Assembly: GCA_913046175.1 (NCBI GenBank) | Contig: CAJWSN010000062.1 | Span: 1-7,746, forward strand | From: an uncultured Opitutia bacterium | GTDB taxonomy: Bacteria > Verrucomicrobiota > Verrucomicrobiia > Opitutales > JABJCN01 | Direction: 5' to 3' | DNA: 7,746 nt | Shown: in pieces, positions 1 through 5,556 of the stretch | Numbering within the stretch: the stretch's first letter is position 1 | How the letters are laid out: each line of letters starts with the position of its first letter | Translations under genes and position numbers: made by a program | The notes under the pieces: model-generated | Database searches by the model: none | The model's input: only the letters and a program-made list of their open reading frames with translations | What the model was told of the DNA's origin: nothing

Positions 1-274
1 CGTCGACGACACTCCCGCGAATGTCCTCGCGCGCGAGATTCTCGACGGCCAGCGGCGAGGGACAGAACAGGGCCTGGCTCAGCCGGTCCGCGAGGATCCG
101 ATTGGCCTCCTCGGGCATCGAGAGATCGCGACTGCGCATGCCCGCCTCGATGTGCGCGAGCGGCCGGTCGGCGCTGCGTGCCGCGAGGGCGCCGGCAAGC
201 GTCGAGTTCGTGTCGCCGAAGACGACGACCCAGTCGATGGGGGTGAAGAACTCGTGGAGTTTTTCCGGATCCAT
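1..274 (-). CDS. wecB: UDP-N-acetylglucosamine 2-epimerase fragment (partial, runs off left edge, N-terminus missing)
   Basis: This is an internal piece of the WecB family, which interconverts UDP-GlcNAc and UDP-ManNAc for surface polysaccharide synthesis in the cytoplasm. Ninety-one residues are visible. They include VVVFGDTNSTLAGALAA (res 16-32), HIEAGMRS (41-48) and MPEEANRILAD (53-63), the core run of the family around the end of the first Rossmann domain. The family normally has about 90 residues before this, starting with a GTRPE-type motif, and these are absent. The reading frame opens at an ATG only four codons after the stop of the upstream metalloregulator gene, in the same frame, with a good ribosome site (GAAGGA, 283-288). 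Bases 1-240 are about 70% GC and CG-rich, against about 50% in the next 120 bases. I infer that the first ~8 codons belong to another gene and the rest to a wecB joined by recombination or misassembly. Family identity is confident; an intact function here is not. Confidence 0.8.
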   Translation of the reverse strand, partial: MDPEKLHEFFTPIDWVVVFGDTNSTLAGALAARSADRPLAHIEAGMRSRDLSMPEEANRILADRLSQALFCPSPLAVENLAREDIRGSVVD

Positions 275-286
275 GTGGATTGTCCT

Positions 287-943
287 TCAGCCAACGAGAA
301 TCTTGTCGGCAACCTTGCTGCCGAGTGAAAGTGATGGATTGTCATTTAGGGTCACCGTGACTGCCTCGGCCACGGGGTTGCGTTCGGAGACCCGGATGCT
401 TGCGCCGGGGGTCAGGCCACTGTCCATGGCGAACTTCAGGAAGGAGGCTTCCTGGTCAAGGACGCGCTTTATGGTCAGGTCCCTGCCGGTTGTGCATTCC
501 ATCAGGCTCTTGTGCTTTACCGGCTTGAAGGTGCCGTCAGTCGACGGGATTGGGTCGCCGTGCGGATCAAATTCAGGGTAGCCACACAGTTCATCAATCT
601 TTTCAAGGATGCGGTCGGAAACAACGTGCTCCAGTTCCTCGGCATCCTCATGGATTTCCGTCCAGTCCAGTTTTAGAACCTCGACCAGGAACACCTCAAT
701 TAGCCGATGGCGGCGAATCATCCTTATGGCCAGCTTGTTCCCTTTTTTTGTCAACTTGGCCCCGATTCGTGGCCTGTACTCAAGCAGGCCGGTTTTAGCC
801 ATGGACTTGACCATGGTTGTTGTTGTGCCGGGAACCACGTCCAGGGCCTTGGCGATGGCGCCCATGGGCACATGGGCGCCGGGGTTTTCCTGTTCCTCGA
901 GGAAGATTGCCTTGACGTAGTTCTCGGTGGTGGTTGTGGCCAT
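287..943 (-). CDS. DtxR/MntR-family metal-dependent transcriptional regulator
   Basis: This is a cytosolic metal-sensing repressor of 218 aa, the usual size of the three-domain DtxR type. Residues ~4-65 form the winged helix-turn-helix (VPMGAIAKALDVVPGTTTTMVKSMAKTGLL region). Residues ~66-140 form the dimerisation and metal domain, and ~145-218 an SH3/FeoA-like C-terminal domain. Numbering matches DtxR: His79, Glu83, His98, Glu102, Glu105 and His106 are all present. Glu replaces the DtxR Cys102, as in Mn-sensing MntR, so manganese (or mixed Mn/Fe) sensing is inferred. The N-terminal ligand position (Met10 in DtxR, Asp8 in MntR) is Asn8, and the MntR Glu11 position is Lys11, so the site is not a classical one of either kind. 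The gene is divergent from lpxB. The start has AGGA directly against the ATG, too close for a normal ribosome site, but no better start is visible. No metal transporter gene is adjacent in the window. Confidence 0.9.
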   Translation of the reverse strand: MATTTTENYVKAIFLEEQENPGAHVPMGAIAKALDVVPGTTTTMVKSMAKTGLLEYRPRIGAKLTKKGNKLAIRMIRRHRLIEVFLVEVLKLDWTEIHEDAEELEHVVSDRILEKIDELCGYPEFDPHGDPIPSTDGTFKPVKHKSLMECTTGRDLTIKRVLDQEASFLKFAMDSGLTPGASIRVSERNPVAEAVTVTLNDNPSLSLGSKVADKILVG

Positions 944-1051
944 TCCTGATTTGGGCGGGATTGGGCGTTGAGTTTTTTTGCCGCGCGGCTTTTATGCAAG
1001 GGCAAAAACGGCCCACTTGGGCCCAAAATGAAAAAGGGAGAGGAGAGCATC
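944..1051. promoter_or_regulatory. Divergent intergenic region between the metalloregulator and lpxB, with dyads
   Basis: This 108-base gap should carry the promoters of both divergent genes. It contains an 8-bp inverted repeat TTTTTGCC (975-982) / GGCAAAAA (1001-1008) separated by 18 bases. A perfect GC-rich palindrome, GCCGCGCGGC, sits at 980-989, and overlapping dyads GGCCCA-CT-TGGGCC (1010-1023) and TTGGGCCCAA (1017-1026) follow. TTTGCC/GGCAAA resembles MntR half-sites as I recall them, which would suit autoregulation, but the spacing is long. No convincing -35/-10 pair was found. The regulatory role is inference. Confidence 0.35.
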
Positions 1052-2197
1052 GTGGATTTGCCACCACCTGCAGATGGCAGACCGGATTTGCTGGTGATTG
1101 CCGGGGAGCATTCCGGTGATGAGCATGCGGGTCGCATGATTCAGGATTTAAAACTGGAGCAACCGGGGGTAAAGGTTGCCGCGCTGGGTGGCCGCCACCT
1201 TGAATCTGCCGGGGCGCAATTGCTGATGGACCTGACCCATAGTTCGGTGGTAGGGGTTTTTGAGGTCCTGAAGTCCTGGTCCTTTTTCCGGCAGTTGTTC
1301 AAGCAGGTCATGGAATGGATCCGTGTCCATCGGCCTCGTGCAATCTGCCTGGTCGATTACCCGGGCCTGAATCTGCGGTTGGCCCAGAAATTGTATCGTG
1401 AGGGCCTGTCCAAAAAAGGTGGAGGGGACATCCGCCTGCTTTATTACATCAGCCCCCAGGTCTGGGCATGGAAGGCGCGCCGGCGTTTTGACATGGCCCG
1501 CTGGCTGGATAGTCTTGGCGTGATCTTTCCCTTTGAGGTGGAGGCCTTTGCGGACACGAACCTGGAGGTTCAATTCCTTGGCCATCCCTTCCTGACGGAG
1601 GGATATGTTAATGCGATGCATCACGATCCGGGGGGGCCGGTCTTCCTGTTGCCGGGAAGTCGCCGCACCGCGACGGCGAGGATTTTTCCCATCCTCCTAA
1701 AGGCGTTTGAGGCCCACCGCCTGGAGCATCCGGAAGCCCGGGCGGTTTCCCTTTATCCCAGCGGGGGAATGCGGGATCTGCTGGAGTCCATGATTCCACA
1801 GGGGTGCCCGATCGAGTTGCGGCCATCCCTGGAGGGGGGCAGTGCCGGGTCAGTCCTTACAAGCTCGGGCACAATGTCCCTGGCCTGCGCGCTGGCGGGA
1901 ATTCCCGGGGCCATTGCCTACCGAGCGAATCCATTGACCTATATCCTGGGTCGTTCTCTGGTGGAGATTCCTTTCCTGGGAATTGCAAACCTGTTGCTTC
2001 GCAAGTCCATGTACCCCGAATATATCCAGCAGGCGGCGAGCGTGCCCAGCCTGGCCGCCGAGCTTGATGAATGCAGGGGGTTGGAGCGAGTCGAAAGGGC
2101 CGGGCTGGACGCAAAACGTTTGCATGATCTGCTGGCCGGGCCGACTGGCTTGTCCCTTGGGCGATGGATTGCCAAGGGTATTTCCGACTCAGGTTAA
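1052..2197 (+). CDS. lpxB: Lipid-A-disaccharide synthase
   Basis: LpxB (GT19, GT-B fold, inner membrane face) condenses UDP-2,3-diacylglucosamine with lipid X to give lipid A disaccharide 1-phosphate, releasing UDP. The product is 381 aa, matching the E. coli enzyme (about 382). Family motifs appear in order: AGEHSGDEHAG (17-27), VDYPGLN (101-107, Asp102 at the position of E. coli Asp98), YYISPQVWAW (131-140), LLPGSR (199-204), TSSGTMSLACALAGIPGAIAY (270-290) and ANLLLRK (312-318). I chose the GTG at 1052 because AGGAG (1041-1045) lies six bases upstream. The ATG at 1028 is in frame and would add eight residues, but has no ribosome site; a further in-frame TTG at 968 is unlikely. The gene stands alone rather than in an lpx operon. 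It ends overlapping the convergent DUF1028 gene by four bases. Its presence implies an LPS-containing outer membrane. Confidence 0.95.
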   Translation: MDLPPPADGRPDLLVIAGEHSGDEHAGRMIQDLKLEQPGVKVAALGGRHLESAGAQLLMDLTHSSVVGVFEVLKSWSFFRQLFKQVMEWIRVHRPRAICLVDYPGLNLRLAQKLYREGLSKKGGGDIRLLYYISPQVWAWKARRRFDMARWLDSLGVIFPFEVEAFADTNLEVQFLGHPFLTEGYVNAMHHDPGGPVFLLPGSRRTATARIFPILLKAFEAHRLEHPEARAVSLYPSGGMRDLLESMIPQGCPIELRPSLEGGSAGSVLTSSGTMSLACALAGIPGAIAYRANPLTYILGRSLVEIPFLGIANLLLRKSMYPEYIQQAASVPSLAAELDECRGLERVERAGLDAKRLHDLLAGPTGLSLGRWIAKGISDSG

Positions 2198-2985
2198 TTG
2201 GATGGCGCAGGCGTCTCCTGTTCCTTCGCTGGCTTTTCTGCCGGTGGGTTTTCAGGCTTGGGTGGTGGGGTGAACCTGTAGAATGTCCGGTGTTTTTTAA
2301 GCAGCCGTGAGAGTTCTTCTATGGGTGACTCGTGATCCTCAACCCTCAGGTCGACATAGCGGTCGGAGCTTCCCCCGTATCCGCCATCCTTTCGGACAAC
2401 AAGAAGAGCCGCAGACTGTTGGCCGCGGCGGTCTCCACCGGCCGCCTGCCCCGCGCTCAGGGCTGCGACGAGCCATTCGGCGAGTTCCCCCCCACCGCTT
2501 TCACGGGCTTTTTCAAAGGCTTCCGCCATGGCTTCCGCGACTTTTTCCCCGGCAAGTATGTTTCCTCCCAGCGCATAATGTTTGCCCTCACGGTGACCGG
2601 CCCAGTCCAGACAGTTTTTCCCCGTGTATGCGGCGGTTTGTCCCTTTGCATCAACGAGAAGAAACTGCCGGTGATTGTGTCCGGAATCGAGCCCTGAAAG
2701 AATTTTCCGGATTTTGTTGGGAGGTATGCCTTCCTGCATGAGTTGCAGTCCAAGCGGGCCAAAGCGAACGTTGGCCCTGGCCTGGGTTGCCACGGCACCC
2801 ACGCCGGCCGAGGCCCAGGGGACGACACTTCCAACACCGAAGAACCTGCTTTGCACCGCCACCCCAAGATCCCCGCTCTTCGGGTCCATGGCCACGATTG
2901 AAAAGGTGGCCTGTGCCTGGGGGCGGATTGCCAGGAATGCAGCAATGATTCCCAAAAGAATCCAATGGCTGGGCCGCCCGGTCAT
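2194..2985 (-). CDS. Secreted DUF1028 (Ntn-hydrolase fold) protein
   Basis: The protein has 263 aa. Residues 1-26 form a signal peptide with a hydrophobic core (WILLGIIAAFLAI) and an A-Q-A cleavage site at 24-26. Residues 27 to ~235 are the DUF1028 domain: TFSIVAMDPKSGDLGVAV (27-44), GVGAVATQA (61-69), RFGPLGL (74-80), NILAGEKV (142-149), and the family signature AGQAAGGDRRGQQSAALLVV (178-197) followed by YVDLRV (210-215). Pfam places this family in the Ntn-hydrolase clan, but its substrate is not established to my knowledge. Predicted cleavage leaves Thr27 as the N-terminal residue, the place where Ntn hydrolases carry their nucleophile. The C-terminal tail (~238-263) is rich in Pro, Lys and Glu and probably disordered. 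The gene overlaps the upstream Pro-rich membrane protein gene by ATGA, which suggests translational coupling, and meets lpxB tail to tail. Confidence 0.88.
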   Translation of the reverse strand: MTGRPSHWILLGIIAAFLAIRPQAQATFSIVAMDPKSGDLGVAVQSRFFGVGSVVPWASAGVGAVATQARANVRFGPLGLQLMQEGIPPNKIRKILSGLDSGHNHRQFLLVDAKGQTAAYTGKNCLDWAGHREGKHYALGGNILAGEKVAEAMAEAFEKARESGGGELAEWLVAALSAGQAAGGDRRGQQSAALLVVRKDGGYGGSSDRYVDLRVEDHESPIEELSRLLKKHRTFYRFTPPPKPENPPAEKPAKEQETPAPSN

Positions 2986-3656
2986 TTTTGACCGTTCAAC
3001 TTCTTGATGATATAGTATTGTCTGGCCCAGTCGGGGAACTTTTCCGCGTAGATGACAAAGGAGTCGTTGCTTTTAAAGTGGTCGCCCATGGACTCTGTGA
3101 GTTCACGGTTGGTCATCGCGTCATTGGGGTGCTTCTTTCGGTAGATGCGGACCAGGGAGTTTTCAAAGAAACTGTCGGTCAAGGGTGCCCGGTCCGGTGC
3201 AAAAGTAGTTTCCAGCCCGTAGTCGAGGCCCTTGGGGAGTTTCGGGGCTGGAGGAGACAGGGGCAGATTGGCTGCAGCGGCTGGTGGATTACCTTCCGGC
3301 GGTGAAGGTGTCCTGTCTCCCTTTTTGGCGGGCGGAACAGGTTGCGGTTTGGGTGGTGCTTCTGGAATGGCGGGCCTCGCTTTGCTGGCCGGGGGGGCCA
3401 CTGGTTGGGTGGGGCCCGGCTTTGATTGGACGGGTTTCTTTGGAGCGGACAAACGCGGCTGGTTTTGCCCCTGCAGGTTTCCCTGTTCCCCCGACTGCTT
3501 CATTATCTGCAACAATGGCATGGCAGCCAGTCCGACCATCATTACAATCCCAACAAAGGAAAGGCCCAGAATCCATGCCGTATGCGCGCTGTCTGTATCC
3601 TCTAGATTTCTTTCAAATTGACTCTTCACGACGTATCTTGGCGCACAATTTTCCAT
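2982..3656 (-). CDS. One-pass membrane protein with Pro-rich linker, unknown function
   Basis: I do not recognise a family for this 224-aa protein. A charged N-terminal segment (~1-25) precedes one membrane helix (AWILGLSFVGIVMMVGLAAM, 27-46). A Pro/Lys/Ala-rich, low-complexity stretch of about 75 residues follows (~70-143). A compact C-terminal segment (~146-224) contains DYGLETTFAPD (145-155), FFENSLVRIYRKKHPNDA (163-180) and WARQYYIIKKLNG (210-222), and could be a small folded domain. The likely topology is cytoplasmic N-terminus and periplasmic linker plus C-terminal domain, as in proteins that span the envelope. The gene overlaps the secreted DUF1028 gene by ATGA, so the two are probably co-translated and may act in the same compartment. 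The ATG at 3656 is taken as the start. An in-frame GTG at 3629 is an alternative if the promoter-like element just upstream is real. Confidence 0.75.
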   Translation of the reverse strand: MENCAPRYVVKSQFERNLEDTDSAHTAWILGLSFVGIVMMVGLAAMPLLQIMKQSGEQGNLQGQNQPRLSAPKKPVQSKPGPTQPVAPPASKARPAIPEAPPKPQPVPPAKKGDRTPSPPEGNPPAAAANLPLSPPAPKLPKGLDYGLETTFAPDRAPLTDSFFENSLVRIYRKKHPNDAMTNRELTESMGDHFKSNDSFVIYAEKFPDWARQYYIIKKLNGQK

Positions 3657-3681
3657 TTGATTCCAAGGGTGTCAACCTTGG
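3647..3681 (-). promoter_or_regulatory. Dyad enclosing a TTGACA box, candidate promoter/operator of the Pro-rich membrane protein
   Basis: A perfect 6-bp inverted repeat CCAAGG/CCTTGG (3663-3668 and 3676-3681) has a seven-base centre. Read on the minus strand, this holds TTGACA (3675-3670), a perfect -35 consensus. A GAAAAT hexamer (3653-3648, four of six matches to TATAAT) lies 16 bases downstream. If this promoter is used, transcription would begin inside the annotated gene and the GTG at 3629 would be the natural start. The -10 match is weak and the role is inferred. Confidence 0.3.
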
Positions 3682-3736
3682 CGAGTTGTTTCGATTTCCC
3701 TTTACGGGCACAACGCCAAGGGTAGACTTTTGGAGC

Positions 3737-3953
3737 ATGAAAAAGAAATTCATGTCAACGCCTCCTTTGGTCACCACGGAACAAGAAGTGGATGAGGATT
3801 CGAACAAGCGGATTCAAATCAACCTGACCAGTTCCGTTTGCTGCAGTTCTGATGGACAAAATCGTGCACATGGCAGATCCCACCGGGCTTTGCAAGATAG
3901 GGGATGGCGGCAAGACGTGGGAGGTTCTGATTCTTGCTCAAGACCAGGAATAA
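3737..3953 (+). pseudogene. Possible frameshifted small gene upstream of the thioredoxin
   Basis: Two consecutive frames read like one protein. From the ATG at 3737 (or 3752) the translation is hydrophilic (MSTPPLVTTEQEVDEDSNKR...INL). At about 3825-3850 the plausible frame shifts by one base and continues as AVLMDKIVHMADPTGLCKI then GDGGKTWEVLILAQDQE, ending at TAA 3951-3953. The second part alone is a 33-residue frame from ATG 3852. Its GDGGKTW loosely resembles an Asp-box motif, but one short match is not a domain. I recognise no family. It could be a decayed gene, a sequencing error, a real 33-aa protein, or chance in a leader region. Confidence 0.25.
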
Positions 3954-3991
3954 AACGGCATTTAACTCAAAAACTCAAACAAGAAACCATC

Positions 3992-4513
3992 ATGAATAAG
4001 ATATTCCATTCCCTCTCGTTGTCCCTGCTACTGGGCTTTGCTGCTTTCCGGTTGGATGCAGCGGGCATTGATGAATTATTCCCTGCCAATCTTCAGGATG
4101 CTGCAGGCAAGGAGGTTTCCCGTGATACTCTCAAAGGCAAGATCGTGGGCATTTATTTCTCCGCAGAATGGTGCCCTCCATGTCGTGGCTTCACCCCGAG
4201 TCTCGTGAAGTTTCGGGATGCAAACCAGGAGGATTTCGAGATTGTCTTTGTCAGTTCCGACCGCAGTGCCGCAGCACAAAAGGAATATATGTCCAAGTAC
4301 AAAATGAATTGGTTGGCTGTGGGCAATCGTTCTGGAGATGCAGCCAAGCTCAAGAAAAAGTACAAGGTGCGAGGAATTCCAATGCTGGTCATCGTTGATG
4401 CGAATGGCAAAACGATTACGACGAACGGACGAGGGGATGTTTCAAGAAATCCAGATGGTGCCATTGCCTCATGGAAGAAAACATCCGGCAAGCCGGATAA
4501 GTCAAAATCCTGA
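3992..4513 (+). CDS. Exported thioredoxin-fold protein, nucleoredoxin/TlpA-like
   Basis: This 173-aa protein has a signal peptide (1 to ~24, MNKIFHSLSLSLLLGFAAF..DAA) and one thioredoxin domain. Family marks are IVGIYFSAEWCPPCRGF (51-67) with the active-site pair Cys61/Cys64, VFVSSDRS (85-92), and the cis-proline loop RGIPMLVIVDANG (127-139, Pro130). WCPPCR plus VSSD is typical of nucleoredoxin and tryparedoxin-like members (Thioredoxin_8 type). It should act in the periplasm as a thiol-disulfide reductase or reductant carrier; its partner is unknown. The frame is open far upstream, but that extension lies opposite the Pro-rich gene and lacks sense, so the ATG just before the signal peptide is the start. 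The ribosome site is weak (AAGAAA, 3981-3986). The C-terminus is Lys/Ser-rich (WKKTSGKPDKSKS). It converges on the thymidine kinase gene with an 84-base gap. Confidence 0.9.
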   Translation: MNKIFHSLSLSLLLGFAAFRLDAAGIDELFPANLQDAAGKEVSRDTLKGKIVGIYFSAEWCPPCRGFTPSLVKFRDANQEDFEIVFVSSDRSAAAQKEYMSKYKMNWLAVGNRSGDAAKLKKKYKVRGIPMLVIVDANGKTITTNGRGDVSRNPDGAIASWKKTSGKPDKSKS

Positions 4514-4597
4514 ATATCCTGAAACCTCAAAAGGGTTTGATTCCTGGATGGATGCAATGGGCTTTGGCTGGCGAAGTCCAAGGCACTCACACGGGGC

Positions 4598-5179
4598 TCA
4601 TAATTGACCGGACATTTCCTTGAAGCATTTTCGGCACAGGGAAAGATAGCGGTCATTCCCTCCAATTTCCACCTGTATCCCGTCACGGATGGCCTTTCCC
4701 TCGGCGTCCAGTCGCACCACCATGGTGGCCTTGTTGCTGCAATGGCAGATTGTCTTCAGCTCAACCAGCTTGTCTGCCCATGCCAGTAGATGCTGGCTGC
4801 CCGGAAAGAGGTTGCCCTTGAAATCCGTCCGAAGCCCGTAGGCGAGGACGGGAATTCCCAGCGCGTCGACGATATCCGTCAACTGCAGCACCTGCTCACG
4901 GGTGAGGAACTGGGCCTCGTCGACAAGAACGCAGTGAAGCGGGCCATTTTCCAGTTTCTTGCGGGCGAAGGCCAGGATGTCATCCTTGTTTGAGAATGTG
5001 GTTGCCTTGGCCTCCAGCCCGATCCGGGAGGATACTTTCCCCTGCCCGAAACGGTTGTCGAAGTCGGGGGCCAGGATCAGGGTCTGCATGCCACGTTCCT
5101 GATAATTGTGGCTGGATTGGATGAGGAGCGTGGATTTACCCGCATTCATCGCGGAGTAGTAGAAGAAGAGGCTGGCCAT
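4598..5179 (-). CDS. tdk: Thymidine kinase (TK1 type)
   Basis: Thymidine kinase phosphorylates thymidine (and deoxyuridine) with ATP to dTMP in the salvage pathway, in the cytosol. The 193-aa sequence follows E. coli Tdk closely throughout. The P-loop is SAMNAGKST (9-17) and DNRFGQGKVSSRIGL is at 41-55. VLVDEAQFLT (84-93) carries the Walker B Asp87 and the expected catalytic Glu88. The lasso-loop region includes YGLRTDFKGNLF (114-125) and LVELKTICHCSNKA (138-151). VEIGGNDRYLSLCRKCF (170-186) contacts the base. The zinc site appears complete, with Cys145/Cys147 and Cys182/Cys185. It ends a few residues shorter than E. coli Tdk at the C-terminus. It appears to be a single-gene unit. The start ATG at 5179 fits the family N-terminus (MASLFFYYSAMNAGK), although the upstream ribosome site is poor. 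Confidence 0.97.
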   Translation of the reverse strand: MASLFFYYSAMNAGKSTLLIQSSHNYQERGMQTLILAPDFDNRFGQGKVSSRIGLEAKATTFSNKDDILAFARKKLENGPLHCVLVDEAQFLTREQVLQLTDIVDALGIPVLAYGLRTDFKGNLFPGSQHLLAWADKLVELKTICHCSNKATMVVRLDAEGKAIRDGIQVEIGGNDRYLSLCRKCFKEMSGQL

Positions 5180-5251
5180 GGTCCGTAATCCCTTACTGCA
5201 AGTTGATTGGTTTTTCTGTTGTGTTTATTTGATTCGCTTTCATGATCCAAA

Positions 5252-5280
5252 CTTAGATCAAAAGTTCAACTTCTGTTCAA
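5252..5280 (-). promoter_or_regulatory. Weak candidate promoter of the thymidine kinase gene with a TTGAAC direct repeat
   Basis: On the minus strand TTGAAC (5280-5275) lies 17 bases before TCTAAG (5257-5252). Each matches four of six consensus positions, leaving a leader of roughly 65-70 bases before the tdk ATG. TTGAAC occurs again 11 bases on (5269-5264), about one helical turn, which could instead mark a binding site. Nothing else in the AT-rich gap 5180-5297 stands out. Confidence 0.2.
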
Positions 5281-5297
5281 TCAACCCATTCTTAAAC

Positions 5298-5480
5298 ATG
5301 GAAGAAAACATCATAAAGTTGAGTTGGGCCTTGGGGATTCTTCTCGTTATATTCGCCGTTATTCACAAGGTTTTTGGAGTCGGCCTGATCCCACAAGTGA
5401 CCTCCATATCGAGCTACTTCCACGCGGCCAACACGTGTCTGCTCTTTGGGATTCTGTTTTCCCTGAACAATCGTCCCTAG
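5298..5480 (+). CDS. Small two-TM membrane protein, unknown function
   Basis: This 60-residue frame begins at ATG 5298 and ends at TAG 5478-5480. After a short charged start (MEENIIK), residues ~8-28 form a hydrophobic helix (LSWALGILLVIFAVIHKVFGV). A short loop with Ser and Pro follows, and a second helix (~42-55, FHAANTCLLFGILFSL) ends in NNRP. I recognise no family; similar two-helix proteins are common as uncharacterised membrane peptides. The frame stays open upstream to 5178, but that part is AT-rich intergenic sequence and translates poorly. There is no clear ribosome site. It lies between the divergent tdk gene and a downstream hairpin, which fits a short independent transcript. Confidence 0.55.
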   Translation: MEENIIKLSWALGILLVIFAVIHKVFGVGLIPQVTSISSYFHAANTCLLFGILFSLNNRP

Positions 5481-5499
5481 CAGGTGTGTGCGTTGTCTT

Positions 5500-5528
5500 G
5501 GCTGTGCCGCTCCTTTGTTGGCGCAGCC
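5500..5528. terminator. Strong hairpin between convergent genes, possible terminator without a U-tract
   Basis: GGCTGTGCC (5500-5508) pairs with GGCGCAGCC (5520-5528), giving nine pairs including one T-G wobble and an 11-base loop. It sits 20 bases after the small membrane protein stop and 28 bases past the stop of the convergent membrane protein gene. Neither strand has a T-run right after the stem, so intrinsic termination is uncertain. It may protect 3' ends or act with Rho. Confidence 0.45.
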
Positions 5529-5556
5529 ATAAAAAGTGGGATTTCAAGAAGTTCGG

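Noticed and set aside
21..581. Plus-strand open frame across the left edge
   Set aside because: It is antisense to both the WecB fragment and the metalloregulator, whose translations match known families; this frame's translation does not.
968..1051. Upstream TTG/ATG starts for lpxB
   Set aside because: The TTG at 968 and the ATG at 1028 lack ribosome sites, and the added residues lie before the usual LpxB N-terminus and within the dyad-rich promoter region. The ATG at 1028 cannot be fully excluded.
3284..3991. Long in-frame plus-strand extension upstream of the thioredoxin
   Set aside because: It runs opposite the Pro-rich membrane protein gene, whose codon bias creates open antisense frames. 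A signal peptide begins at the ATG at 3992, so the extension is not part of the protein.
4514..4597. AAACC/GGTTT hairpin (4522-4526, 4534-4538) as a thioredoxin terminator
   Set aside because: A five-pair, A/T-heavy stem with no T-run is too weak to call.
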